Assembly (NCBI GenBank): GCA_037389465.1
Contig: JAZARR010000222.1
Span: forward strand, 1 to 64,000
Reading direction: 5' to 3'
DNA: 64,000 nucleotides
Origin: Baylisascaris procyonis
Lineage: Eukaryota > Nematoda > Chromadorea > Rhabditida > Ascarididae
Positions 1 to 12,990 of the stretch are shown piece by piece. Every line of letters starts with the position of its first letter. Within the stretch, counting starts at the first letter, position 1. The notes beneath the pieces are model-generated. The model did not search any database. It saw only the letters and a program-made list of their open reading frames with translations, and was not told the DNA's origin. The translations under genes were made by a program, and so were the position numbers.

Positions 1-3000
1 TAACCTCAATTAAACATGACCTATTATGCCTCAAAAATCTGCTTTTCAGCTCCTCAGATGAAAGTTTTCCTCCCTACTTAACAATCATCACTTGTGTAAA
101 ATTTCAGTCTACTTCTTTCAAATATAAATTTTAAACTTTGGCTCATTTTCCCTTAGAATTCTTTTCGTCATCAAATTCGCCGCTAAAAATTTTGCCTCCT
201 ATCGCATATCTCATTCTAAATGTTGATAAAAATTAAAGCGCATAAATCTTCTATACTTTATTTCAGATATGAATACAAATACACTTGTGATAAAACATTC
301 AGATAAATATGGCTTCTTTTTCTACGATATTTCGCTTACCAGTTTTAAACACTTCCAGAATTCTTGCTATTTGCAATTGAACGCTGAAAATTGGAGACGG
401 AGTTTACTCATGCCTATGATAGAAAAATTGGCCGTTTTAAACAATTGCCTATGCGATGCGCGTTCTTAGAACAACTAATCCATTTAACTGAAATTAGTAA
501 TAAAAATAACTGCATGTGAATGAAGGAAACCTTTGATTTTGATTGATGCGCAATTTCATCTTCTTCAGACCGATGCTCACAACGAGGCGATGCCAGCTGG
601 AGTCGATGTGAACCACAAAGACGTCTGAAAATAGAGCTCGAGATGAGGTTTTCAGAAAACGGAAAAACGGCAATGTAATAAATATTTCTTATCACAATCG
701 AGACAAAAAGCTCAAAAGCTTTTTTTAAATCTTTATCCTTCCGTCTCAGTCGATGATGTTGCAAACTTAAAGTGGAAATGCAGAGTCTGCTTAGTGAAAA
801 GATTTCTACTTATAAACTCATTTGAGCTTCATTAAAGAAAAATTATAGACGAAGACATTACAAGACGGCGTTCCTAAGTTAATATTCAAAGGGCCCCTTC
901 ACGAGTTACTAATAAAGGCGACCGTTTATAGCATGCAAACCATCATAAAACGAGGAGAATTGAATGGAAATTACATAATGGATTAGGATCTCCAGTACGC
1001 TCCTAATATTTAATCGGTCCAACAGCAGGCAGAACTTGCTGTATATATTCCCCTCTGCAAGTGCTCAACGCTCAAATGCAGCTAGAAAATTCAATGCCAA
1101 CCGCTGTTCATTGCAACCGAGGGAGAAGCAGACAGGGAGGAGGAGTGGGAAGGGGGAGAGGGAGGGTCTTCAGAAAAAAAGCTTCATCGAGGTTTTCAAA
1201 CAGCAAATGGAAGCAAGCTGAATAAAGTTTATGAATTATCCACTAGGAAATGAACGGATTGTAATAAGGGCCAATCCGATCTGAAAATTAGTGGGTGGAA
1301 AGGGTGCAGACGAGTAACGAAAACAATAAAAAGTTTAGCATTAATGCTAGATCGATATAAGTTGAACCTCTCACCTCAACACAGAGGTGAAATGACGCAA
1401 TTTGGAATGTTCCTATCAGCGATAATATTGAATCGCGTTGATCACTTGTTCGATTTGCGCAATTTCTTCATTGCTTCTTCCGAATCGTTCCTTCCATCAG
1501 CAATCGATTGGTTTCTCTCCTTAAATCGGGTTAATATATAAGGTCCCCCTAGAGTGGAGAGAAAAAGGTGCACCGGATCAAACGGCTGTAATCCGGTCTC
1601 ATAATGACAAAAAAATGGATGAGGAAGAAAAGTCTACAGAGTTCAGCTAGAAATACAGAAGTTTTATACGGTTTCACATTCGTTACATTTTAATGTGCTT
1701 TCTTCCTGTTGAATAATAATAACTCTTGATTTACACTACAACGAATGCAATCCCTCATCTCAGTTTCCCGCATGAAACATGAAAGAAAGCCTATCTACAA
1801 CTTGCAAATAAATTTTATCATTCATTTCACCTAAGCCATTCTCGTCCCTCAAAAAAACCGAATACTGTTTTTCATTCAATTCATTAAAAAGTCCAATCAC
1901 TAAGCACTTCCTATTTCCTCATCCAACATCAAATAAGATTGACCACTAGTGACCATCTCTAACAAAAATAACATAAGAAAATCTCATAAATAAGCCTAAA
2001 ATTAATGATAAATAGGTGACATCGATTTTTTATCACTCTTACTTAATAATAACATAGTTGATATCAATGTAAAGGAATATGAGCACTTGACCCGATAGTG
2101 ATAGAAATTATTAAACGCTCAAAGCTATGAACGAGAACTTCTTTTTATTCCTTCCTTGCTCTTCATGAGTACAGTATACACCTACAATAACCACTTGAAA
2201 GATCTTTTCTGCACAAATTCGTGCTCCTCGACAAATGCAAGGACAGACGGCAAAGAAGAATTCAGAGCTCAAACATAAGCTCCAAACTCCCTAGATAGAA
2301 ATATCTGGACTTCAGGTTTTGAGACTCCAACCTACTAAACACACGAGAAAGATTCTATCGGTCGACTGCAACGCCAACCTCGAATCCGATAATTAATAAC
2401 ATACGTTGTTTCTAGTTAGTTCGGCAATTGAAACAAGTGGACAGAGTGACCAATAGATATTTGCTTATGCGTGGACGCTATGTCATCAAAATACACTCCT
2501 CTAAGAATCTGCACAAGTGTATGAAAATCAAAAATTTGCATGCGTGCAAATTGGATGGGCCAAACTTTCTCAAAAATCTGTTTAAAAGGAATAAAAGTGA
2601 CCCATGTATTGCTTGGAACAGTTAGAAAAACGGGTACTACTTCTATCAGAATGCATTTCAACTAGCAAAGTGATGCATTACTCAGGAAGATTGCGCATGA
2701 GAAACAATGTGCAGAATGACTTACTCGTATCACATTTGAAAGGCTTCACGTCCCTCCATCTTCCACTGGTCGAACATAGGTGGATAAACACAAATACCCT
2801 GAAATCAAGAGGAAGTTCTTGCATCTAATAATCAAAATTAGCTTTGAATAAAGTAATTCGCATTGAATACAATTGCAGAAATGCACTAACAATTAATAAG
2901 TGGGATTCGACAATTTGAACAATATAACAAAAAGAAAATTTCCATACGTAACGTTTGAGTGATTTTTAGTGATATCGATAGCGCAAAATTCATATAAAAA

Positions 3001-6000
3001 TCTCAAATATATTCCCTAATAGTTCACTATGATGGGAATAATAACGACAATGAAACACCTCTTTAATATTAAAGCTTTTCTGTACTTAAAAATGTATTCG
3101 AATCACTTCAAATAAGACACTCTTTTCAAGATACAAAAGAAGAACAATTCAACTCTCAGTAAAGTGTTGCATACGCATCACGTTCGATCGAGTGGCGCAT
3201 AGCGCATAGCTGAACCAGCTAGCTGCACGTAGAGAGAAGACGTCGTATTACGATCTGCTTCCTTGTTTTGCCCACACGTTTGTCTAAGCATGAGTGCTGA
3301 ACTAGCTTTGCCCACACACGTTTGTCCATCTCTGAGTGAGGTTTACTGCATTCGCTGAGCTATATTAACGATGATGCATACATACCGCTAACTGTTAAAT
3401 GCTCACGTGAAGCAAATCCAATTCTGCCTTCATTTTCTTTGCCTTTCAAACGATCCTTATTCGAAGTGAAGTTTTTTTATATTTACCTCTTTTCAGCGAA
3501 TTCGAACTGCGAGAAAAATTGCACAACTATTGAAGAGTTCATTAAAACTGCATTTTACATGCTTTTCACATAAGAATATTGCAATCAATTTCGTTTCGAT
3601 TATCCACTATGCCGATTCCCATCTTTCTAATCAAAAAGCCACAAATGTGATGTTCATTATCACTTCATAGTTATCAAAAATAGCCGTTTTTTAAAATTTG
3701 TTCTTCTCAATTTTCCAATTGTTCTTGCATCTGCTATCGGTATTGCAGTAAAAAAAAACTACCAAATAGCTCCGGTGAACAAAAACTTTTCCCCACCAGA
3801 ATTCTGTGTGAGCTGAGTGCGAAATACAAACAAACGACATCAATAATTCAAAAAAACACTGCGCTTCGAAAGGCAATTCAAGGTGCAAATTTACTCAGCG
3901 ATGAGCTCAATTTATCCCATACTGTGCATCACTCGATTTTTCATCGATACACTCCCATATTTTATGATTCCACGAACGATCTGCAAACAACCCCAAAAAT
4001 TTTACGTCTGGCGTTACCGTACTGATAAAGAGCAGCATGGGCAACCTCAACTGAAACTGCGAGTGCTTCACCGAAAAACAAAAAAGAATTAAGAATGAAA
4101 GCGTTCCATAACCCACTTATTGTCGGATGCAGAATCTGGTGACGTACTCGACGAAGTAGCGCCTATGAGGAGTCGCTGAATCGTTTATCCTTCCACTATC
4201 TTGTGCTCCTGAAAATGATTACCTGCTAACATATCATTGCTTTTCAACACACAGCTTTCGCATCATAAATCAATTTCCAAAACAGTGGTGCAAACACCAA
4301 CTCAGATCATGAAAACTAGACTTGGGGCGTTTTCGGCACCATGATGGGTAATAGCTTGCTTGCCTTTAGAGAAGTCGCTTTCTATCCGTTTCATTCGTAT
4401 ATTCTTGTTTGAAACGCCATTTGAGCAGTGAATTTCCGCCTTTGACAACAGAATATGTCGTATTTCGAAATGGGCGATTGGGTGGGTACGTCAAAAATAC
4501 TGAAGAAGATCTACGGGAGTGGCGGCGTGCTCCCTTACAACCGCTCAACCTGAAATTGATTAATGAATAATCGCCGACGATATACTTTAAACGATGACAC
4601 TCACATACAATCATTACTAGTTCAGAGTAGTAAATTTTCATAATAAAAATAATATTAGTAAATTCTCGCAAATAAAATAATATTTGCATAAAATAAGTGA
4701 CTACAATTTACGAGACGCTCATCTTTATGCTTACTCTTCAATATCGCAGTAAGTCTAAGTTCGTCGTTCCGAATTGATCTTTTTTCGGGCTAACAACAGC
4801 TGATATTATGTTCGCTATGCTACTATCCCTAAAGCAGTCAACTGCGAACAAAATCTAATAATCGCAAAAAATGTTCAGCAGGTTAACAGCGCATCGAGAT
4901 CAATAAGAGTCGGTTGGTTCATTTCGGTAACACCATCAGCGAAGAGCAGTATGTTTGGTTCAAAGGTCAAAATTTAAAAGACATGAAACATGCCACACTG
5001 AGCAAAAAGAAAAATCACTGAAGAATTCAACAGAGAAAAATGGAACACGGCGTCGGAGATGAGCACAAAAGAAAGTCTCAATATTAATAAGGTTTCCCCC
5101 TCCCCTCTTAGGAATGTTTGGAACTGATTGCGCCCTCTGCTGATTGCTGCTGAATGGGAGGTAATAACGACAAACGAACGACTAAGCCTCCAATCGTTCC
5201 TTATCAATCAAAGTCTTCTTCTAATTTTCCGCTTTTTTTGGCCGCAAGACAGACTCGGTTTCTACCGACTTCCTTCGGTCGGGAACTGACTTATATTTTT
5301 TCAAACCCCATTCCAACCGAACTTTAGTCGTTACCGAATGCTTTTAGTCCTTCAAAACTATCATCTTTCCATCAGAACAAAGTTTCTTAGCGAAGTGTCG
5401 GAAATCTAGAGAGTTTAGCAAAGATTGCAGGGTAAACAAAATAACGAAACTGCGCAAAATACAAAGCAGCTCATGAGTAGAATGCAATAAATCAATTTAC
5501 AAACGTTTCCACAGCATGTGCTCGTGATAAATAGGGAAAAATGTAACAGAGAAAGAGAAAACTATAATTTCGACCAAAATGTGAGACAACCTCATGCACA
5601 TTTTCAATAAAAAAAGGATATGAAATTCATATCGGTATGGATATTATCACAAAACCTATCATACGTTAAAGAAGTTGGGATATTAATCCGCGAAACCATA
5701 GAGCGCACTGAATGAATGCTTCAAAAGTTTGTAGAAAAACGTAAGAAGTGCACAATAAATGAAAACCATAACATCAATAACAAGCGAGAGATAACTAAGA
5801 TTAGTCACTTCGAGATGAATTCCGCCTTCTTGAGTTTCCCATTAACTGTACCTATCTCAGCAGAGTTTCCAATATCATTAACGCGAATAGTGAAGAGTAA
5901 AAATTGATAAGTTCAAATAGCAAATGAAACTCGGAAACAAATAAGTATATTTTTCTTGCGACGTTGCAGAAGTCTACTTTCACGTTACAGAAGTCTATCC

Positions 6001-7616
6001 TCTCTTCTGCAACGTCCTCTCAAAACAAGTATCCTCTCAAAACAAGTTGTAATATGAAGGAATCAAACAAGATGATTAGGCAACCTCGTTAGGTCAATGG
6101 TAATTCAATGAGATCCCAAAATCACGTTTCTCGTAAATGGAAGACTTAAAAATAGTAGCACAAGTGGACATGAAAAGGTAAGTATAAAAGATATTAGAAC
6201 AGGGTTAAGAAAGTGATGATGTGCCTTAAATGTCAAAAACAACCTTCCCGACAATTTTCAGGTAATCGAAAAGCGCTATTGACTTTGGTTTTTGGTTTTT
6301 AGTATTTTCACCTGACGGAATTGCTGGCGACAACATTGCTTGCGCCTAATTAAACTTCCTTTGCAGATCGTTATTTCGTTCAACAAAATGCGTTGAAAAT
6401 ATTCAAAGCAAACCCCATAGAGGTTTTAAATCGATGTTTTCTAATAGTGCGGCTGTAAGTGGTAGTGACAGATAGTGATGTAAGTGCATTTGCAAGACAG
6501 ATTTTACTCTGTTAAAATTGTGCAAACCAAAAATGAAAGCAACAATGTGTATGAGAGCAATGTAAATACAAATCGACAGCTACCTAATCTACAGATGAGT
6601 GGAATGAAGTGCAACCTTGCGTGAAAAAAAAAATTGAAAAAATTAGCCAAAACATATTACATGAAAAGAGTGTGAATGAAATGAATTTTTCAAAAAAAAG
6701 AAAAAAAAATGGCGAGAAATAAGCAAAATTTGGAAAGAATATCGGTCTACATTAGGTAGCTGTCAATAATTGCTAAAACAATTAACATCTGTTAATTACA
6801 CCAATATCAATCGCCGATAACTTGGAACAACTCTTCACAAAGAATATTACAGGTCATTGTGAAAAAGACAGGCAAGTAAGGTGGACACATCTGAAAGGTT
6901 TTTACAAACATCATCTACCACTAGCGACAACATCGACTAGTTGGTTAAAAAACTGTAATGACTGCAATAATGCAATAGATGGATCGAATCTCATTAATAC
7001 CATGAAAAAATCTGTCTCAATAGACATAAAAACGACGAATGTCCACCTCGAACATATTCAACAACATCATTCATTAATCGAAAATCCAAAGATATCGCTT
7101 CAAATAATTAAAAAATGAGGTGATTGGTAAGAAATACATCGAAAACATATACCAGTCAGCATCTACAATCTAGTCAGTATTCCACCCTTTAATTACCCCT
7201 TTCACCCCCTGCCAAGTTGATAAGTGTCAAGTCAGGTTAAGCAAAAATAAAGCTACGAATAATTTAAATGCAATAAAATTTTCCTTTAACTCTAATAGTT
7301 GCGAAGTTTAAACTAATAACCACATAAAAATATAACATAGATGAATAGATGCAAACTTTTCATAATGCATTTTGTGAATATAAAAACACATAAAAAGTGA
7401 CAGAATTTAAGATAAAGAAAAAGAAGGAAGATAAATAATTACGAGAACAAAGAAGTTGATGAACGATGAAAGAAAAAGGGAAGACATTATCGGAAAACAA
7501 TAGCAAAATGAGCAGAAGAAAAGTAATTGTCAGAGAGGTGACTGGTTACCAATTGTCGTGCGATCAAAACAAATACAAGACCCGTGGGCAAACTAAGGAA
7601 TACATCAGAAAACTGC

Positions 7617-7619
<3 letters not shown>
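1..7619. other. AT-rich stretch without a supported gene
   Basis: No reading frame here has a recognisable domain, and none forms a chain of exons with matching splice phases. Short open frames exist on both strands, but their composition is that of translated AT-rich intergenic DNA. The only coding-like segment is the weak exon candidate at 4373-4553, listed separately. A small inverted repeat (gacgttgcagaag near 5960 and its complement near 6005) and two partial copies of a motif containing tttgcccacac (near 3270 and 3308) are the only local structures noticed. Confidence 0.5.
4373..4553 (-). other. Weak terminal-exon candidate, unidentified
   Basis: A minus-strand frame starts right after a good nematode acceptor (ATCAATTTCAG) and stays open for about 60 codons to a TAA. 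The peptide is basic and serine-rich at its start (residues GARRHSRRSSS) and has no domain I recognise. A second frame over the same DNA is also partly open, so the assignment is uncertain. No matching upstream exon was found. It could be a remnant exon or chance. Confidence 0.2.

Positions 7620-7681
<62 letters not shown>
7619..7681. repeat. (TA)n microsatellite
   Basis: About 30 uninterrupted TA dinucleotides. Open frames through it reading YIYIYI are artefacts of the repeat. It is one of three long TA tracts in the window (see 32694 and 58775). Confidence 0.98.
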
Positions 7682-7684
<3 letters not shown>

Positions 7685-7935
7685 TTCACATCGAAGACCT
7701 AAAAATATATGACGACAATTACAATACATCATCTACTAGTTACATTCATTCGAAGAAGCAAAAATCAAATAAATGCAGTAATGATAGAGGTCTATTTAAA
7801 ATCAGCATGTCCGCCTCATGGAATCCCCATTCAACGTTCAAAATGAAGTTAGCGCACCTCTCACTTAGCACTCAATTGCCATTTGCAGTGCCCTCATCAA
7901 AAATTTTTTCAAGGCCATGAGGAAGAATTGCTTAC

Positions 7936-8089
7936 CCATTAACTCGGGAGGACAGCTGCTGAAAGGAGTCATGTGGAACTTCCTTCGCAGAAAGCAAAAT
8001 GATTTACACGCATCAATCCTTCGTTCACATTCGGCTCCCTCATAGCCGGGATCATTTTCACAAGTCGTAAGCCCCACTGCTCGCGAAAT
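7936..8089 (-). pseudogene. EGF-like exon candidate (isolated)
   Basis: The exon is bounded by a strong acceptor (TTTGCAG) and a consensus donor (G|GTAAGC), and is open throughout in the frame that gives CENDPGYEGAECERRIDAC. The motif C-x4-GYxGxxCE followed by IDAC is the end of one EGF-like domain running into the next, as in extracellular matrix or adhesion proteins. The downstream part (CKSFCFLRRK, then SSCPPELMG) is cysteine-containing but not a standard EGF spacing. No neighbouring EGF exon is visible within several kilobases, so this is probably a leftover exon of a larger decayed gene. The exon at 12755-12903 on the same strand could belong to the same gene, but nothing proves it. Confidence 0.45.
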
Positions 8090-8223
8090 CTGCAAAGCAA
8101 AATCAAACATATTTTTGTAGCCCTTCAAAACGTGCCAACGATACATGAAAACCAAAGCCGACACTGACAAAACGGTTACGTTCCGATCATTCATTTATTC
8201 TCAAATATTTCGATATTCATGAG

Positions 8224-8449
8224 AAAAGATTTTTCTATGAAAATCTCAAAGATCTATCTTATCGGTGAATTTTCTGCAAACAAATCTTGAGCTATCACGA
8301 TAGAACGCTTCATAAATCATATCAAAATTTTTTCATAAAAGATTTTTCTATGAAAACCTCAAAGATCTATCTTATCGGTGAATTTTCTGCAAACAAATCT
8401 TGAGCTATCACGATAGAACGCTTCATAAATCATATCAAAATTTTTGTTT
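8224..8449. repeat. 113-bp tandem duplication
   Basis: The segment beginning aaaagatttttctatgaaaa at 8224 is repeated almost perfectly at 8337. I noticed only one clear substitution (aaatctc versus aaacctc) over about 110 bp. The near-identity implies a recent local duplication. No coding content. Confidence 0.95.
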
Positions 8450-11400
8450 AAAATATTTTTAGAATGATGAACGAAATTCGCTAAAATTCTCTAACAATAT
8501 TGATGCCCTCTTTATTGCTCGTTTCAAAGAAATAGTGAACAAAACTTCTATACCAACATCAGAATGCGCTAAGAAAACCACAAAGACGGAAACAAATAAA
8601 TGAAAACACAACGGATGATACTTGTCGATGAATGGAAACAAAATGGAAAAACGAAATTCTCAGCAAATTCGGATTGCAATTTCAGCTTTCACTATGCGTA
8701 GAAATTAGACGATCGGAATTCCCAATAGTTTTAACAATACGAATTTTTGTCTAACTGAGCAAAATAAAGAAGCACTCCCTATTAGTTAGGATTTTAGTAT
8801 TACAACGGCGTTGCTTATATACAAAACTGCCATCAATTTCACCATCAGCAATGGCTAATTGCAACTGACAGCTTGTGCGTGATATTCGCCTAAACGGATT
8901 GATTTTATACTCAATTGCCGACTATCGCCATTTATCGACAGCCGTTTGCAGCTATCAATGAGTTTGTTAGATGAAGATTAGGGCCTATTTAATTACTAAT
9001 GTTATTAATATAACCTAAAGAGTATAACTTTCAGTAAATTTTACTCATCACCACCAGAAATAATACTAAAATAATATTAACAAGGCATTTCTATGCAAAA
9101 TGAATCCCGCAAATGCAAATTAATAAGTAAAAATTCGATTTTCACTCCCCTTCAATCGCATTCAGCTTTATTAATCGTGAAAACGGTCATTTGTATAAAT
9201 TTACATATGAAAAGTCAGATTTTTACTGCATAAAATTTATAAACACAACTTCCATATTACATCTACAGCTTTATTACTCGTGAAGTGAGTGTTATATTAG
9301 AAAGAAATTGAATCGAATCTATCCTTGATTCGCAACATATTCATCTATGTTTATTGTCCCAATACACATAAGCACTGAATCACCACAACATTTTGCATAA
9401 AAACAATTATTTGATAATAAATAAACGAAAGATGCTTTTTTATTTTACCTAATCCCATCGAATGGCCAATCTTCCGCTATCACCTTTATTCATGCAATAT
9501 TTTCGCCAGACTCAAGCGACCACGAAATCGTTCGAAAATGATGGATCAAAAGTGACGAAATATGGTGCAAAAGGCCATTCCATGATGTACGTTGTACTCG
9601 TAAATTTATTGACTGCAGTGTCAGTCGTTGCTACTTTACAGACAGACAGACGCATGCAGACATACACATACATACGCGCACAAATGAAATCGCCGTAATG
9701 TGTTTTTGGACAGATGCATAAAAATTTACAAGAAAAAAAAGAATTTTACAGCAGTTCAATGCTTCAAATAATTCTGAGTGTTGAATTCACTGTAAACATA
9801 ACGATAAACAAACATCAAAGTGAATATGTTAGAAATCACTAGTCAAGGACAGAAAAAAGCACACTGAGCTTTGAACATATCACGTGCATGCATACGAGAA
9901 ATACGAACTACTATAGCACCTAAACGGTACTTTTGAAGCATAAAAGACTCTTTTCTTTTGCATCGAAGATTCAGCTAAAAGCAAAAAAAGGAAAAACACA
10001 TACCTAAAACAAATGAAAGTTTGCTATTAACTGATAGAATGGCGCTCACGACCAACGTGCTCGAATTCGTTTTCTTCTCTCGCTTCCTGTCGCCGTCTCA
10101 ATTGTTCCCCATGAATGATCCATAACCCTAAAATGTCTGTCAAAAGATTCAATTAAAATTAGAACTATGTTACAAATCACTTAAAAATATTTGACGAGAG
10201 GATTATAAGCCGTGATCACTCAAAAGCTAAAATTTCAAACAACGTTGAAAGAAGCTAAATGGCAACATTTCAAAGTATCTAGATGAGCTATCGACTCGAT
10301 TAGTAGCAACAAGAAACGAACAGTGGAAGTATCGGATAAGTGGGGAGGGGGAGATGAAGGCAAAATACCTTGCTAGATTCGATGTAGTGTAAATTCTTTG
10401 TGGAATTTGTGGTAGAGGCTCTCATTCAATGGCTTATGCTAGACGTATCGGAATTTCACAACTGTGATTTCAGTAGGCGGGATTTGAAACCGCGTAAGAG
10501 ACATAGATACTACATACATATACCTTAGACGTCCAAAACAAAAAATAAAAAAAACGAAGTAGAAGTATGAAAGCAAGTTATCGGAGTTAGCACGATATCC
10601 GTTTTCATAATACCACTCATTCTAGTAAACATATACATGCACTATCAATAAATGAGAAAACGTGCAATAATGCGATCATAATTCAACACCGAAATAACTA
10701 CTCATATTAGTGGCTTGCAAAGGATACACCTTTTTTCGAGCGAATATCTATAAAAAATAACATAAATAGTTGCAAAACGCCCTTCTATCAGCAAGTTTTT
10801 TAGTATTTTCAAATGTTAAATTTCTTTCTCAATTGCTGAAAAAGTAAGATGGGTTATATTCTTGAGCACCTTATGTCCAAAAAAACTTTATAAAAGTTAT
10901 TGCCAAAAAATTCTATGGTTCTCATAACTATCACATATACATATGTAATGATATGGCGTGCTATAATGCGCTTTGTAAGTGAAAATTTGCATGAAAAGAC
11001 AAACAAAACATATAGAAGAGAAAGACAAACCGTTGTGGAGTGGTCGTGTGCAATACGTTTGCGGAGCGAACACTGCACTCGCATTGTGAACGCCCCATAT
11101 TTAGCGCTGAACGCGTCGTAGCGCGAGCGGCTGCCAAGTCGCTGCTGGCTACGGTATGCCAAGCGGCATTGTGTTCAGCGCAATCGGTAGATCTGTCGAT
11201 CAGCAAGCACTCTTTGAATCACTGAAAGTAGTGCTGTCATCAAAACGAAGGAATCTTCAAGGAGAGAAGAAGTCAGGAAGGGAGATCGAGATCGCGCTTG
11301 TAACTGATATCGCTGAAATCGGCATATCAGAAAAAAGGAGGGATGCAACAACTGATAAACACCGATAATCTAAATCATGGAAGTTCAGCGGCTAAGTGAG

Positions 11401-12754
11401 TCTGGTACACCGGTGCACAAATGAAAAGTATGAGGCGCAAGAACCTTTGGGTACCCTCCTAATCACATCAGAGTTTGATCGCTGCTGCCTTATTAATTTC
11501 CTTTGCGAAAGTGGAAAAAAGCGGCGGTCGAATCAAGAAGCTCGGTCACCTTCTTTTCCGCTGTCAGATGCAATGTAAAATCAAGCGGCGATAGAAACCA
11601 CCTGACACTAATACACACTAACAACTCTTCGGACTACCCGAACTAGAAACCAAACTAGAAACAAACCAGAAACTAGAAACCATAGACGATTCCTGCCCAA
11701 AATCTACAACATGTTTCAGAGATAATAACTTTTTAAGGATTCTTGATACCTAATGATCGTCGCAAAACCTCTAAAAGCCGTTTTCTTATCGCAACGCTGC
11801 GGAAGATCATTTTCTCTTAGCAGCATTCGCTCAATGGTCTTCACCTACCGAACAGCACCTACAACCAATAACACACTTACCAAGCCAAATGCACAAAGAG
11901 TCCCAGAGAGATACTCAAGCAACCTGGATGAATGCTGCAGATGCTAATATTCGACGTCTTGAAGGACATCCGGGAAATTTTAACGCTAGTCGTATATGAT
12001 ACATTGTGCCCTGCAAGTCGGCAGAGTCAAAACATCGAAAGGCAAAGGTCATGAATAAATAATTTTTCTGCCACATTACGCTCATTATTATCGCCTTGCC
12101 TTCAAAACTTTGGGATCGCTTCAGTCATTTTGTTGTCAAAATATTCTACTAGCTGTACTGACCGCATGCTAAGAAGTTTTTGGACTACCTCATTAAATGA
12201 AAACTGTATTCATCACTAAAAATGCACTTGCTAATGCAGCCTACAAAACATTCATCCGAAAGGAAATATGGGAAGAAATGGAGAAATACTTTTCAACGAA
12301 ATATAACTTTTTCAAAAAACTATTCTGCATCGTAGATATTGCAAACCACTTCGACACATAACAACCTGCACCAAAACATTCAAATACGACATAATTTATT
12401 TCCCACAATCCATTGACTAAACCAATTAGTAAATCGTGAAAATACCGAGTCATTCTAGTAAACGAAGGAATTGGAGCTAGAGTAGCGGCTGTGCTTATTT
12501 ATGAGAAATTTTACACAAACTATCAACTCCTTCCGCATTGTAGATTGTTCCTTTCATAGTTATCGCATTGTTCAAACCAATGAATAAATGACAAATTAAC
12601 AGAAGAAATGGAATGTGAAAAGACTATTACCACTGAGTAGTTTGCACAGACGAATATTTCAACATGACGACACACCTTACGTTGTTTTGTTTTGCTTTTT
12701 TTGAGGCTATGCCTAATATAAGCAACGAATAAACAAATAAACACGTTCTCATAC
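8450..12754. other. No supported gene; one CpG-richer patch
   Basis: No domain or exon chain recognised. A patch at about 11030-11200 is clearly richer in G+C and CpG (for example gcgctgaacgcgtcgtagcg) than its surroundings and is open in several frames on both strands. This is typical of a GC-rich patch and not evidence of a gene. It could be a promoter-like island or a transposon fragment. Confidence 0.4.
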
Positions 12755-12903
12755 CTGATCTGTAACCACCAGCGAGTGATATCTATTCCATAATTGAGAC
12801 TATTTGGCGCTTTGTTCTCCACGAACATCTTTTCCTGCGATTGCATAGCCACGCACACCTTAAAAATATGGTACTTCATTCCGTAGTTCAAGTAGCATTT
12901 TAC
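12755..12903 (-). pseudogene. Open exon candidate, unidentified protein
   Basis: The frame is open from an ATATAG acceptor to an AG|GTATGA donor, entering in phase 0 and leaving in phase 2. It encodes about 49 residues, including KVCVAMQSQEKMF and the strongly protein-like GIDITRWWLQIR. I do not recognise the family. The tryptophan pair, the lack of stops and the matching splice signals make it better than chance. The EGF-like exon downstream on the same strand (7936-8089) may or may not be part of the same gene. Confidence 0.35.
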
Positions 12904-12990
12904 CTATATTAGATGAAGTTTTTTCAAGCAATGCACAGAGCAGCAAAGTCGCCTATACGTTGAGCCGATGGTTAGGCTCTGATCTCTGTG

